Assembly: GCF_024868665.1 (NCBI RefSeq)
Contig: NC_079900.1
Location: 4,240,608-4,304,607 of the forward strand
Length of the DNA: 64,000 nucleotides
Direction of reading: 5' to 3'
Origin: Triplophysa rosa
Lineage: Eukaryota > Chordata > Actinopteri > Cypriniformes > Nemacheilidae
The position numbers and the translations under genes were made by a program. Positions 44,310-55,472 of the stretch are shown one piece after another (positions within the stretch are counted from its first letter, which is position 1; the number at the start of each line of letters is the position of its first letter). Below the pieces are notes generated by a model, which ran no database searches, was not told the DNA's origin, and was given only the letters and a program-made list of their open reading frames with translations.

Positions 44310-46625
44310 ATGGCTACAAAAAGGTCACATAAAGCCATGTCGGACGCTGAATGGGTTTCTCGTCTGAGAAAGTTTGCCAGCACAGGAGTCTGGCCATCAG
44401 ATGGCAACAGGCCAGCTCCGAGGCAGAAGAAGTGGCACGAGATTTATCAAAGGGTAAGAGTGTGTTTATTTGATTTTTTGCACGATGAAACAATGTTCGT
44501 TGACTTGCATGATTTACCTACAACAGTTGCACTTCTGTTTACTGCATTTACCTAATAAAACCAACATATTAGCAGGGTTAATGTGTGAAAACGTTATACA
44601 AACCTGTAAACAAGGCATTGCTTACAGATATTAATTGATTTCAGGTATTTTGAGAATTATGTGATACCTTGCAACTATTGACTGTTAAAAAAGGGTGGGG
44701 GAGGGATGTTCATTGAATAGGTGGTTTGAATTAAAGTGTAAAATGTCTTCAACTTTCTCTTTTAATGGAGTTGCTAGGTAACCATTATTGTTTAGTTACA
44801 AATGCATTTGTGTTACAGATTGAAAAATGTCCGATGCAATCCCGTGGCCAGTTGACCTTGCTTGGAGCGGTCCAGAAGTGCACATGTGGTTTTCACACTC
44901 AGAAGGTAACATTAATGTGAATGCGTTGCAAGTATTTTTTTAAGCAAACCAATGTTCCTCTTTCAAAAATGTGTGTATGTGTTTTTGTTGTTATAAGCAG
45001 CCCACTGCCTCTTCTGAACAAACACAGAGGGTCAGAGAACAACAGCCTGCTGCTGCAGCGGCACAGGAGCAGAGCGAACCCCAGCCTCAGGCCCGGCCGC
45101 AGCCTTCACCATCAAGGATAACTCCGAGTTTGTCAATGGTAATAACAATTTTTCTATTAGCCATATTTTAGTGTCAAGTACTCTATTCTGTTGACAATTT
45201 ATAAAGTACAGAAAATGTCATTGTAATTGTTTTGTACTTTCAGTTTACCAAACCAAGGTTTAGCGGGTCTCACATTGCTGCAGCGAAGCCAAATTTGAGT
45301 GCGGCTAGAAGACCATCTCGTGTGGATGACCAACCCAGCGCAGCAGTGTCCAGTGCCCCGAAACCAAGCACCACTGTCTCTGTAAGTATTGGCATAATCC
45401 ACATTTCATGCTGTTAAGTAAAGTTAACACATTACGCTCGCCTCCACTTTGTACAGCACATATTTTTATTCCAGGAAACCATACTGTAATGAAATAAGAT
45501 CAGAACTTTACAGTATTGCATAATGCTTTAATTAAATACATTCGATATACACTGCTGTTCAGCAGTGACACCTTAAATTGATCAAAAACGGTCCAACATT
45601 TTGTCACGCTTTATTAAGTAGTCAACCATTTTAACTGTGATTTTTAAATATCAAAATATTACTGTTTTAATTTATTTTTGATCAATAATTAAGACTTTGG
45701 AGAACGTAATAATCTAAAGCATCTTTCTGGTCACACGCCTCTGAACAGTGGTGTATAATTCCATCTAACATGAGGTAAAATTATTGGACAGTTATATTTG
45801 ATGAGTTATAATTCACTGCATCTATTATAATCTTTCATAATTCACTGCATGATTATATAGACGCAGGACCCTGGAGTTCCAGCCTCTGTCCCCAGAACCA
45901 CTCAAGATGTGACCGCTCCTGCAGAGTCATGCAGTATCGTCTCCGTAAGTAATCTCATATTTTTTCATTTTAAAGGTTATGAAATTTGCATATTAACTGT
46001 TACAGCTCATTGAAGTCACACCATTTTGCTCTGTTCACTTTTGACATCTAATTTTATTTCTTTGACTTCTTATTTCATGTCAAGTGATGAGAAAAGGCTA
46101 ACATATTCACCAGCGGAGCAGCACCAGTACAAGCTACCCGAGAGCACGGCAGGCCAAGCAAAGCAGAGGCAGACTTCTGTTGGGCGACCCCTTCTCAGAC
46201 CCAAAGCACCAGTTCCAAGCCAACCGTTGGTTACACCATCAGTACCTGGAGCATCACTGCAGATGGTGACCAATGTACTTGTGCCAGCAGCAGCAGGTTT
46301 CCAGAGTGTGCCCATGTTCCAGTATGTGCCAATGGTTTAAGGCATGCCGACGGTGCAGGGTATGCCAGTGGTGCAGCCACTGTTACAGCCCACAGTTGTC
46401 CAGATCACCGCCTCACAGCCTGCTGCACCCGCTGCCAATCCAGGTGCCATACCCAAGAGACCCTACTGTGGAGCAAGTACATCCAACACATGCAAGAAGT
46501 GTGGCCAATTTAAAACAAGTGAAACAGGTCATAGCCAGTATAGGGGCAGGGTGTACTGCCCACACACTGAGACTGTTTCAAAAGAGGTATGGTTGGAGGA
46601 TATGAGAAGAACCACCTCCAAATAG
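44310..46625 (+). pseudogene. FASTGVWPS-type gene, short form with zinc-ribbon C-terminus
   Basis: Exons: 44310-44453 (MATKRSHKAMSDAEW...RKFASTGVWPS), 44819-44905 (IEKCPMQSRGQLTLLGAVQK then CTCGFHTQK), 45001-45138 (Pro/Gln/Ala-rich), 45244-45381 (FTKPRFSGSHIAAAKPNL...), 45861-45944, and about 46091-46625. Splice sites are GT-AG and phases agree if the last acceptor is at 46090. The last exon is Pro/Val-rich and ends in a zinc ribbon (CKKCGQFKTSETGHSQYRG...YC), the same module that ends the 10.7-14.9 kb transposase-like gene. An in-frame TAA at 46338 (likely CAA to TAA) separates the ribbon from the rest. No DUF6729 or transposase core exon lies between the modules. Function unknown. Confidence 0.65.
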
Positions 46626-47199
46626 TGTGCAACTATAATGTATATAGTTTTATGTAAATAGTGTTATTTGAACAAGTTGTTCATTGTTAATAGTAGTTTG
46701 TAGTTATTTACTATTTTTTAAAGGCGTTATCAAAGGCTGAAAGGCCTTTTTACACTTACTTGTTTTTAAATACATTATTTATAATTGTATTTGTTTGTCT
46801 TTTATTTATTTTTTAATATTCTATTTACCTTTATGTATATAGTTTTTTAAACGTGCTATTTAACTTATTAAACATTTTAATTGAATATTCTTTATTCTTC
46901 TGTTAACGTATTTGTGAAATAAAAAGAAACTATCAAGACATGTTTTATGACTTTCATTATTCTATTAGTTTTAGTAAAACACAATACTCGGTGCCTTGCA
47001 ATAACATAAAATATAAATATATAAGAAGGACTATTTCTGTATTTTGTTGTTCTTGCATAATAGGCATTTTGCATACGCTTAATCAACCCAAAGCCCTTTT
47101 CTTTGACTTTCGAGTCGAATGTGCACAAAAGCGCGGTGTGCATCGACACAATGTTTTCTCACATCTGCGATTCACTCGAAGGGCCCAAAATTAGGTAGA
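46626..47199. other. 3' flank of the short-form gene
   Basis: AT-rich sequence with an AATAAA near 46918, probably the 3' UTR and beyond. No other gene was seen. Confidence 0.4.
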
Positions 47200-49975
47200 C
47201 AGAGTAAGACCCCTGTCAGTGGTCTCGTTTGCTCTGGCAATGATTTATCCAGCTTAAACCAATAGTAGAGTGTATAAGAGGAACTGCCCTTCACAATGAC
47301 GTGCATTAAGGCTCACAGTTGTGCTCCAGAAGCTTAAAAATGGTGTGTCCATTAGCTACCTATGGGAGCCGTGCCAAAAGAGGCCGTAACTCAGCTTGGC
47401 AATTACCTGTTTATTACAGCTTTGTAACATGGTTATTAAGCTCAAAAATTGTACATATATGTGTAACTTATTTGATGTGGCTCACATAGGTGTACAACGG
47501 ACAATACATGTGTAACTTATTTGACGTGGCTAACATAGGTGTATAACGGACAATACATGTGTAACTTATTTAATGGTACCCTCATAGGTAAATAATGGAC
47601 AAAGCCTATTAAGGGTCATCATAAGCCTAAGTAAGGAGTTATATAGCTTAATCCAACAGTACAGTGTATGAGAGTCACAGCCATTCACAATGACGTGCAT
47701 TAAGGCTCACAGTTCTGCTCCAGAAGCTTAAAAATGGTGTGTCCATTAGCTACCTATGGGAGCCGTGCCAAAAGTGTCCGTCACTCAGTTTGGCAATTAC
47801 CTGTTTATTACAGCTTTGTAACATGGTTATTATGCTCAAAATGACAATACATGTGTAACTTATTTAACGGGACCCTCATAGGTAAATAATGGACAAAGCC
47901 TTCTATGGGTCATTATAAGCCTCAATAAGGAGTTATATAGCTTTAACCAACAGTAGAGTGTATGAGAGGCATAGCCCTTCACAATGACGTGCATTAAGGC
48001 TCACAGTTGTGCTCCAGAAGCTTAAAAATGGTGTATCCATTAGCTACCTATGGGAGCCATTCCAAATGTGTGTGTGACTCAGTTTGGCAATTGCCTGTTT
48101 ATTACAGCTTTGTAACATGGTTATTATGCTCAAAATGACAATACATGTGTAACTTATTTAATGGGACCCTCATAGGTAAATAGTGGACAAAGCCTGTTTA
48201 TTACAGCTTTGTAACATGGTTATTATGCTCAAAATGACAATACATGTGTAACTTATTTAATGGGACCCTTATATGTAAATTATGGACAAAGCCTATTAAG
48301 GATCATTATAAGCCTAAGTAAGGAGTTATATAGCTTTAACCAACAGTAGAGTGTATGAGAGGCTTAGCCCTTCACAATGATGTGCATTAAGGCTCACAGT
48401 TGTGCTCCAGAAGCTTAAAAATGGTGTATCCATTACCTACCTATGGTAGCCGTGCCAAAAGTGTTACGTGTGGCATGTACATTCGTAAATTATTTAATGG
48501 GACCCTCATAGGTAAATGATGGACAAAGCCTATTAACGATCTTTAAAAGCCTAAGTAAGGAGTTATATAGCTTTAACCAACAGTAGAGTGTATGAGAGTC
48601 ACAACCCTTCACAATGACGTGCATTAAGGCTCATAGTTATGCTCCAGAAGCTTAAACATGGTGTGTCCATTAGCTACCTATGGGACCCGTGCCAAAAGTG
48701 TCAGTGACTCAGTTTGGCAATTATCTGTTTTTTACAGCTTTGTAACATGGTTATTATGCTCAAAAATGGTATGTACATGTGGAACATATTTAATGGGATC
48801 CTCATAGGTTAATGATGGACAAAGCCTATTAAGGGTCATTATAAGCCTAAGTAAGGAGTTATATAGCTTTAACCAACAGTAGAGAGTATGAGAGGCTTCG
48901 CCCTTCACAATGACGTACATTAAGGCTCACAGTTGCTCTCCAGAAGCTAAAAAACGGTGTGTCCATTAGCTTCCAATGGGAGACATGCCAAAAGTGTTAT
49001 GAGTGGGATGTACATTGTCAACCTATGTGAGCCCTGTCAAACAAATTATGTGGGCATGTACATTCGTAAACTATTTAATGGGAGCCTCATAGGTAAATAA
49101 TAAACAAAGCCTATGGAGACACATTCCTTCATGATAATGTACATTAAAGCTCAATATTGTGCTCAACAGGCTTAAAACTGTGTAAATTCGCCTCCTATGT
49201 GACACGTAAGGAGTGGGATGCATTTTTGTGAATTGTGATTTTGTGCTACAGTTTGTGAATCCTTAGTGCTTTGTCACACACACCTATTTCTTACATCTGT
49301 ATCTTATTTGAAGGGGCCCTCATACGTGGCGAATGTACAAAGCCTCTAAATTACCATTATTTGCTTTGGCAATGAGTTATACAGGTAAAACCAATAATAT
49401 TGTACACAGAAGATACATTCCTTCACAATGATGTACAATAAAGCTCATAGTTGTGCTCCAGAAGCTTAAAAATGGTGTGTCCATTAGCTACCTATGGGAG
49501 CCGTGCCAAAAGTGTTACGTGTGGCATGTACATTCGTAACTTATTTAATGGGACCCTCATAGGTAAATAATGGACAAAGCCTATTGAGGGTCATTATAAG
49601 CCTAAGTAAGGAGTTATATAGCTTAATCCAACACTAGAGTGTTTGAGAGTCACAGCTCTTCACAATGACATCCATTAAAGCTCAGAGTTGTGCTCCAGAA
49701 GCTTAAAAATGGTGTATCCATTAGCTACCTATGGGAGCCGTGCCAAAAGTGTTATGAGTGGCACGTACATTCATAGCTTTTTTAACGTCGCCCTCATAGG
49801 TAAATAATGGACAAAGCCTATTAAGGGTCATTATATATCCTTGGCAATGAGTTATATGGCTTAAACCAACAGTATGGTGTATGAGAGGCACAGCCCTTCA
49901 CCATGACCTGAATTAAAGCTCACAGATGTGCTCCAGGAGCATAAAAATGGTGTGTACATTAGCTACCTATGAGGA
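47200..49975 (+). repeat. Degenerate satellite array
   Basis: About ten diverged units, spaced 230-400 bases apart, contain CACAATGACGTGCATTAAGGC, CTCCAGAAGCTTAAAAATGG, TCCATTAGCTACCTATGGGAG and GGAGTTATATAGC segments (for example at 47294, 47685, 47985, 48375, 48607, 48905, 49425, 49900). Units differ by internal deletions. No coding region. Confidence 0.85.
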
Positions 49976-49978
49976 CCC

Positions 49979-50052
49979 GTCAAATAAGTTACGACTGGCA
50001 CTTCCTGTGACTCGGCAAAACCACAGGAAGTACCAGTCATAACTTATTTGAC
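49979..50052. repeat. 31-bp near-perfect hairpin at the satellite end
   Basis: Arms 49979-50009 and 50022-50052 are inverted copies with two mismatches, around a 12-base loop ACTCGGCAAAAC. The stem includes CACTTCCTGTG/CACAGGAAGTA. Confidence 0.85.
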
Positions 50053-50098
50053 AGTAGCCTCGTAGGCTTACAGTGGACAATACTGTAAACGGTCAATT

Positions 50099-51300
50099 TT
50101 TTAGACTGCAAACAACTTTCTTCTGACAAACCTACAGATGTGGGTCCTAGAAGAACCTCGCATTGGTATATTGCACACCTCAGGCTATTAAAATGCTTAT
50201 TTAGCATACAAACACACTTTTCACAGAAATTAGTCTCTCACCAGCATTTTCAGCAAAAAACTGCTTTATTCTTGTACAAAAACCTCGAGGCTTCGAATGC
50301 TAGTTCGACCAACCCTCATGCACCACATATCCGAAGCCCGTACCCCTCGCTGTACGGCAAGTGCTCGAAAAAAATCACAAAAAATATTCAGATAAAATAA
50401 ACGGCCCACAACCTCTCCAAACAGGGTCGATAAAGTATATAACGAGGTCGTACCGACTTCAAACTCTGGGAACCGAATGACGGGGCCACTAGGAGCTACA
50501 GATTTTGAATCGGGGTCATTCGAAGTCCCCGGGGCTGTTCCGGGCTCATCGTACGATAGCCACCTATGAAAATAATGGGATAGGTTGCACATGTCAGAGG
50601 CTCCCGTACGGCCCGCAGAGGCCACAGGAGCCCGAAACCTAGCAGAAAGTTGCGTCACGTGGCTCCCGACGACATATCGATAGGGCTAGCTCCGGCTATA
50701 AAAATAAGTATTTTTTATTATTTTTCATACATCTCTGTCCCTCGCATTGATCTCTATGGGCCATGTGACTGTTAAAGGTATTTTTTTAAGACTGTAAACA
50801 GCTTTTGTATGACAAATCTACAGCCATGTATCCTAGAAGCTCCCCGCATTGGAATATTGCACACCTCAGGCTATTAAAATGCTTATTTTGCTTACAAATT
50901 CACTTTTCACAGAAATACATCTCTGAACAGCATTTTTAGCAAAATTCAGATTTATTCTTATACAAAAACCTCGGGGCTTTGAATGCTGGTTCTTCACACC
51001 CTCACGCACAACATATCCGAAGCCCGTACCCCTCAGTGTACGTCAAGTGATCGAAAAAAAGTCATATAAACTATTCCAGAAAAATAAATGGCCCACAACG
51101 CCCCCAAAAGGTGCAATATAGTACTTAACGAGGCCGTACCGACTTCAAACTTTGGGAACCGAATGAGGGGGTGGCGAGGAGCTACAGAATTTGAATCGGG
51201 GTAATTCGGAGTCCCTGGGGCCGTTCAGGGGTCTCTGTACGATAGGCACCTATGAAAATAATAGGATAGGTTGCAGGTGTCAGAGGCTCCCGTACCACCC
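50099..51300 (+). repeat. Tandem pair of ~680-bp GC-rich units
   Basis: Units about 50099-50740 and 50775-51300 share the order AGACTGYAAACA, CTCAGGCTATTAAAATGCTTATTT, CATATCCGAAGCCCGTACCCCTC, CGTACCGACTTCAAAC, GAGCTACAGA and AGGTTGCA-TGTCAGAGGCTCCCGTAC. No gene; frames within are composition artefacts. Unique, gene-free sequence follows to 51867. Confidence 0.8.
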
Positions 51301-51867
51301 GGCAGCAAGGGGCAGCAAACTACCATCTATAGGCACGCTGCGGACGCAAGGGCGGGAGCGAGACGTTTTGGCATCTTTTGGATGTCGCGCACGAATAGGC
51401 AGCAAGGGGCAGAAAACTACCAACTCTAGGCGCGCTGCAGATGTGAGGAAGACTATGGCAGAGATAGGCGGTCAGGGGGATGCGAAAGGCTCCTCGTGGA
51501 TGCGGTGATGAAGATTAGGTGGTCAGGGGATGAATAGGCACTTTGTGGAGCGAGGGTCCACGCCCGCAGCACTTTGACACCCCTTGTGGTGTCCGTACGA
51601 TACCTCTCCGGGAAAACGGCCCCTAGACTCCGATAAGGGAAACAACTCCCAATCATCATAAGAGTGAGCGTGAATTTGACAACCAATTCAGGTATACGAG
51701 CCCTTTGTCTGCCTAGTAGACCGATGGCAATCTATATGAATGGAAAATTGTGTATAATTTACATAGCTTCCCTTGCAGCTTGTACGAGCTTCGACTACAC
51801 TTTCAAACTGTTGGAAAAGTCTGCGACATGCCTCTCTCATTCGTGCAAGGGGCTTTGCAAGATGCAA

Positions 51868-51939
51868 TGCATTGGCCCGGAATCGAACCCTGGGCAACTG
51901 CTTGGAAGGCAGCTATGCTCACCACTATACCACCAACGC
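51868..51939 (-). tRNA. tRNA-Gly(TCC), T-stem degenerate
   Basis: Acceptor GCGTTGG/CCAATGC, anticodon TCC, D arm normal. T stem strands (CAGGG and CCGGG) no longer pair fully. Likely impaired. Confidence 0.88.
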
Positions 51940-52283
51940 AGCCACCTGGTTGTTGGCCCACACGATATGCTTTAGTACTTTCCTGAGTGAATTACCAACT
52001 CACTAGCTTTTGGACGGCTCCGCTCACAGCGGGCCTCTGTGAACGTGTTAGGAATCAGAGAGTTTAAGAATCCGCCTCTGTCGGATTGCCTGTGCACATC
52101 GCTGTCTCCTTGCTGTTTTGGGGCTCTTGGTTTTCCTCTGCTTGTTGCGAGTTTATTGTCAACATGTGCTCAGATAGATAGAGAGTTGTGTGCGATGCTC
52201 TTCAAACGTGTGGTTTTACTACGCTTCATCTGTGCTGGAAAACAGTTGACGTGCGTATCCCCTCCAAGTCGGGTGCTGCGGTC

Positions 52284-52355
52284 TCCCATATGGCCTAGCC
52301 GTTAGGATTCCTGGTTTTCACCCAGGCGACTCGGGTTCAACTCCCGGTATGGGAA
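52284..52355 (+). tRNA. tRNA-Glu(TTC)
   Basis: Like the gene at 34168, with loop TTTTCAC, closed stems and B box GGTTCAACTCC. Third copy of the Glu-Trp block, in direct orientation to the left arm. Confidence 0.92.
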
Positions 52356-52861
52356 AACGGTGGGTTTCTTAGCTGCTCTTTCACTTGGAAATACCCCGTT
52401 GTTTCACAGTGAGGCAGCTGTGCAGGAGGTCAAACAAATTTCCACTGATCTCGTTTATGAGCCTTTCTGGGCTCCTCATACTTTTAAGCCCCTTTGCACC
52501 ATCCAAATTCAAGTGAGCACACAGTATTTACCTTCTATAGTAAAGTGCTTCCTGAGGCCTCAGGTAACATGTGCTGGATACACAGTGTTGTGTCCCGGGT
52601 GCCGACAATTCAAAAGTACAGCAGGTACAGCGGGGAGCTTTTTTACGACACGTCTTATCACTGTCTTCACATTTTGAACCTCACCTCTACATAGAAAACA
52701 TCCTAAACGTCAAACAGTGTTAAAGTGGACAATCCCGTAGGTGCAAAAAGCTCCTTCTGATTCGGCAACAAAGTCACCGGTTAGCTAGCAGCAGTCAGTC
52801 AAGCCAAAGTGCGACAGCAGCCATAGCATCGCTAACAAGGCTTTCGAGCAGAAAGAACCAG

Positions 52862-52933
52862 TGACCCCTACATGATTTGAACACGCAACCTTCTGATCTG
52901 GAGTCAGACGCGCTACCATTGCGCCACGAGGCC
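52862..52933 (-). tRNA. tRNA-Trp(CCA)
   Basis: Anticodon CCA, B box GTTCAAATC. Acceptor GGCCTCG against AGGGGTC has one mismatch at the base of the stem. Confidence 0.9.
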
Positions 52934-52967
52934 TCTCGTTGGCAGACACAATCAAGGTGCTCCTAGT

Positions 52968-54187
52968 CAGAGGTGGGTAGTAATGCGCTACATGTACTTC
53001 GTTACATTTACATGAGTAACATTTTGGAAAATATGTACTTTTTAAGTAAAATTAAAAGTGTGTACTTTTACTCTTACTTGAGTAAATTTCTAATAGAAAA
53101 TCTGTTCTTTTACTTCGTTAAATAACTTACATTGCGTGATGTTCCTGCATTCCTTCATTTTAAAATATGCTTTTTAAAACGCGTTGTTTATTTCAAGGTT
53201 GTCGTCTCTTTTTACGGGCATTCCCGAGTGATCGATTCTTTTGAGTCGATTCTTTTGAAAGCATTAATTGAACAATGGGCAAAACCATTTGAATAGGCTA
53301 ATGAATCAGTTCAAATGATTTGTTCAGTTCGCAGCACGATCTGAATCATCTGAAGCAGGATTACTCACTCCTCGTAGCGCGAAACTTAAGAACACGCAGA
53401 ACACAAAGAGCGTTGGATGAAGTGGATATTAATCTATATCTATACAATCAAAACTGCAAATGTGTCATATTGTTTGCCAGCAATGATAAATGCCCGCCAT
53501 ATGCGCGCACCCGCGCGACCTGTTCGTCAGACACAGCAACATGCGCGTTACCTGTCAGACACAGAGACGTGGGCTTGCAGAAATATACATTTGAAGAACA
53601 GAAGGAAGAAAACTTGTTGATGGGCGTGTGGTTCACTGTTTACTGTTTGTTTACAAGTAAGAGCGTTTCACAACACACACGTGACACAACACGAGAAAAC
53701 ACGAGCTTTGTTCAAAAATGTGTATTTCATTTAAGAGAGCACTGCAGATGTTCTAGATCATCTTAGGAAATGCTCTGAGTTTAGTTCATGCTTTAGTTTG
53801 ACATGGTCTATTATTCTAAATAAGTTGTGTAAACTACATTGACATCAGGACTAGATGAAATTTACAGAAATGCTCGTCTCTTCTGTGTTTGTCTATTCTT
53901 TAGTCTCTCTAGTATATTGCAAAGATATCTGCTTATGATAATTAAAAATATTGATTAAAATGTAATATTAAAATATTGCCGTTAATATTAATTTTATGTA
54001 GGCCTATATAATCAGATACAAAGTAACTAAGTAACTAGCTACTTGAGTAGTTGTTTCATTGCATACTTTTTTACTTTTACTCAAGTAATTTTTAAAATAG
54101 TGACTTTTACTTTTACTTGAGTAACAATTTCTCTAGTTACTTGTACTTTTACTTGAGTAAAGATTTTGGCTACTCTACCCACCTCTG
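52968..54187 (+). mobile_element. Non-autonomous hAT element (CAGAGGTGGGTAG type)
   Basis: Termini CAGAGGTGGGTAGTA and inverted CAGAGGTGGGTAGAGTA are flanked by perfect 8-bp duplications CTCCTAGT (52960-52967, 54188-54195). Subterminal TTACTTGAGTAA-type repeats are typical of a common fish hAT MITE family. The internal open frame at 53320-53766 has no recognisable transposase motif. It is inserted just downstream of tRNA-Trp. Confidence 0.92.
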
Positions 54188-54195
54188 CTCCTAGT

Positions 54196-54794
54196 CATGC
54201 TCTGGCGTAAAGCCTCGTGACGTGACCTCCGTCCCGATTGCCGAACAGACCGAACAGACCATGAGCAACCGTCCCTTTAACATGTTTAATAAAACAAGTT
54301 AATCTTACACTGTAAAAAGTTCCCTGTTTAATTTTGGAGCCTCCTTCACGCCTTCGTGCGTCTTAGCCCTCCCTATGCTACCTGTAGAGGCTCACTGCTG
54401 CAGAAAAAGGTCTTCGTCTTGATTCCTGCTCAAATGTTCAGTCACAAAACGCCATCAGGGTCCGGTGTCGCTCCTCGCTGTGGCACCTCGACACACATGA
54501 CAAGAGTTTCCCATATGGGGCATTAGCCCTGGGCATGAAAAATATCTCTGCCCAAATGCATTTTTTTTTAGTGTGTTTGTTTGCAATCACATTAACGTCT
54601 CAGACATGGGCAATTTGTTCTGCTGTACCCTCCATCTTCTATGTGGTTCATCGTTCCACAAGTACAACCCTACTACCCTAGTAAACATGGATGAACTTCA
54701 CTCGTGCTTCGTTAACAGCGCAAACGTTCTAGGAGAACAATCCCTCTGACAGTGTTCCGCATGGACGCCCCGAAAGAGGGAGAAGTTCCGGTGA
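54196..54794. other. tRNA spacer, no gene
   Basis: From 54340 onward it duplicates sequence found again at 55487-56180 (GGAGCCTCCTTCA, TCAGTCACAAAACGCCATCAGGG, CATTAACGTCTCAGACATGG). Confidence 0.5.
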
Positions 54795-54860
54795 GAGTTC
54801 CCACCGAGATTTAAACTCGGATCACTGGATTCAGAGTGCTAACCATTACACCATGGAACA
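54795..54860 (-). tRNA. tRNA-Gln(CTG) pseudogene, anticodon arm deleted
   Basis: It matches tRNA-Gln but seven bases are missing where the normal gene has ACTCTG twice in a row, removing the 5' side of the anticodon arm. The 3' acceptor also carries an additional G. Confidence 0.8.
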
Positions 54861-54970
54861 CGGTGTCGAACGGTTGCCGACCCGCCAGATTGCAGAGTAA
54901 AGGCCGCTCGGTCTGGTGACGGCAAAGAGCTCTGCTCCAAGGAGAGCAAAGCGACGGACAGAGTAACGCT

Positions 54971-55043
54971 TGCCGAAACCCGGGATCGAAACACGGACCT
55001 TTAGATCTTCAGTCTAACGCTCTCCCAACTGAGCTATTTCTGC
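54971..55043 (-). tRNA. tRNA-Phe(GAA), degenerate
   Basis: Anticodon GAA, D arm and anticodon arm intact. One acceptor mismatch (position 3) and two T-stem mismatches. Confidence 0.88.
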
Positions 55044-55117
55044 CACGTGGACTTTCGCAGGCCTGTCCGCGAATGACCCCAGGCGCAGTAGCCATGAGGA
55101 TGCAAGAGAAAAGTCAA

Positions 55118-55192
55118 CGGCCCATACTGGGAAAGAAACCCGCGACCTTGGCGTTTTTAGCACCATGCTCTAACCAACTGAGCTAACCGGCC
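55118..55192 (-). tRNA. tRNA-Ile-derived pseudogene with AAA anticodon
   Basis: The D arm and anticodon stem (TGGTGCT...AACGCCA) are those of tRNA-Ile(AAT), but the anticodon reads AAA. The T arm is disrupted (GGTTTCTTTCCC). Confidence 0.75.
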
Positions 55193-55256
55193 ACGAGGCT
55201 CATGCTTTCACGTTCTGGATTGCCATAGCGTACCATTAAGTGGAAGGCCTAAAGCA

Positions 55257-55327
55257 GGGCTCGTCCGGGATTTGAACACGGGACCTCTCGCACCCAAAGC
55301 GAGAATTATACCCTAGACCAACGAGCC
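55257..55327 (-). tRNA. tRNA-Pro(TGG), one base short
   Basis: Acceptor GGCTCGT/ACGAGCC, anticodon TGG, B box GTTCAAATC. One G is missing from the D loop (CTAGGGTA) and one T-stem pair is lost. Confidence 0.88.
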
Positions 55328-55399
55328 AAGTGGTGTGGCTTTATTGTGATGCCCCGTTTCATTGAGCCGACGCAACGCGCATCTTTCGCAGACAACGCC

Positions 55400-55472
55400 G
55401 GGGAATTAGCTCAAATGGTAGAGCGCTCGCTTATTATGCGAGAGGTAGCGGGATCGACGCCCGCATTCTCCA
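55400..55472 (+). tRNA. Alanine-type tRNA with ATT anticodon
   Basis: A 73-base gene whose body is that of tRNA-Ala: D arm TAGCTCAAATGGTAGAGC, anticodon stem CTCGC/GCGAG, T arm GCGGG/CCCGC, acceptor GGGGAAT/ATTCTCC. All stems close, and the G3:U70 wobble pair that identifies tRNA-Ala is present. The anticodon loop TTATTAT gives ATT (reads Asn codons), where AGC or TGC is expected. Either a pseudogene with an anticodon change or an expressed misreading tRNA. Confidence 0.85.

Larger units (their letters stand above)
33680..44705 (+). repeat. Large inverted repeat, left arm
   Basis: This arm matches 56641-63960 in reverse orientation: Glu, Trp, Asn and Lys tRNAs, a hAT element, GC-rich satellite, spacer, Met, Glu, Tyr and Arg tRNAs, a Leu half, and the FASTGVWPS exon. 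It is about 3.7 kb longer than the right arm because of the LINE segment (about 39.75-42.55 kb) and an extra satellite unit. Confidence 0.9.

Noticed and set aside
47200..49975. Possible CRISPR-like regular array
   Set aside because: Units are hundreds of bases long, irregularly spaced and diverged, in a vertebrate genome; this is a satellite.
50266..50658. 130-residue minus-strand frame in GC-rich repeat
   Set aside because: Lies wholly in a tandem repeat unit and is broken in the neighbouring unit.
53320..53766. 148-residue open frame inside the hAT element
   Set aside because: No transposase motif, no splice support, low-complexity flanks. The element has MITE-like ends and looks non-autonomous.
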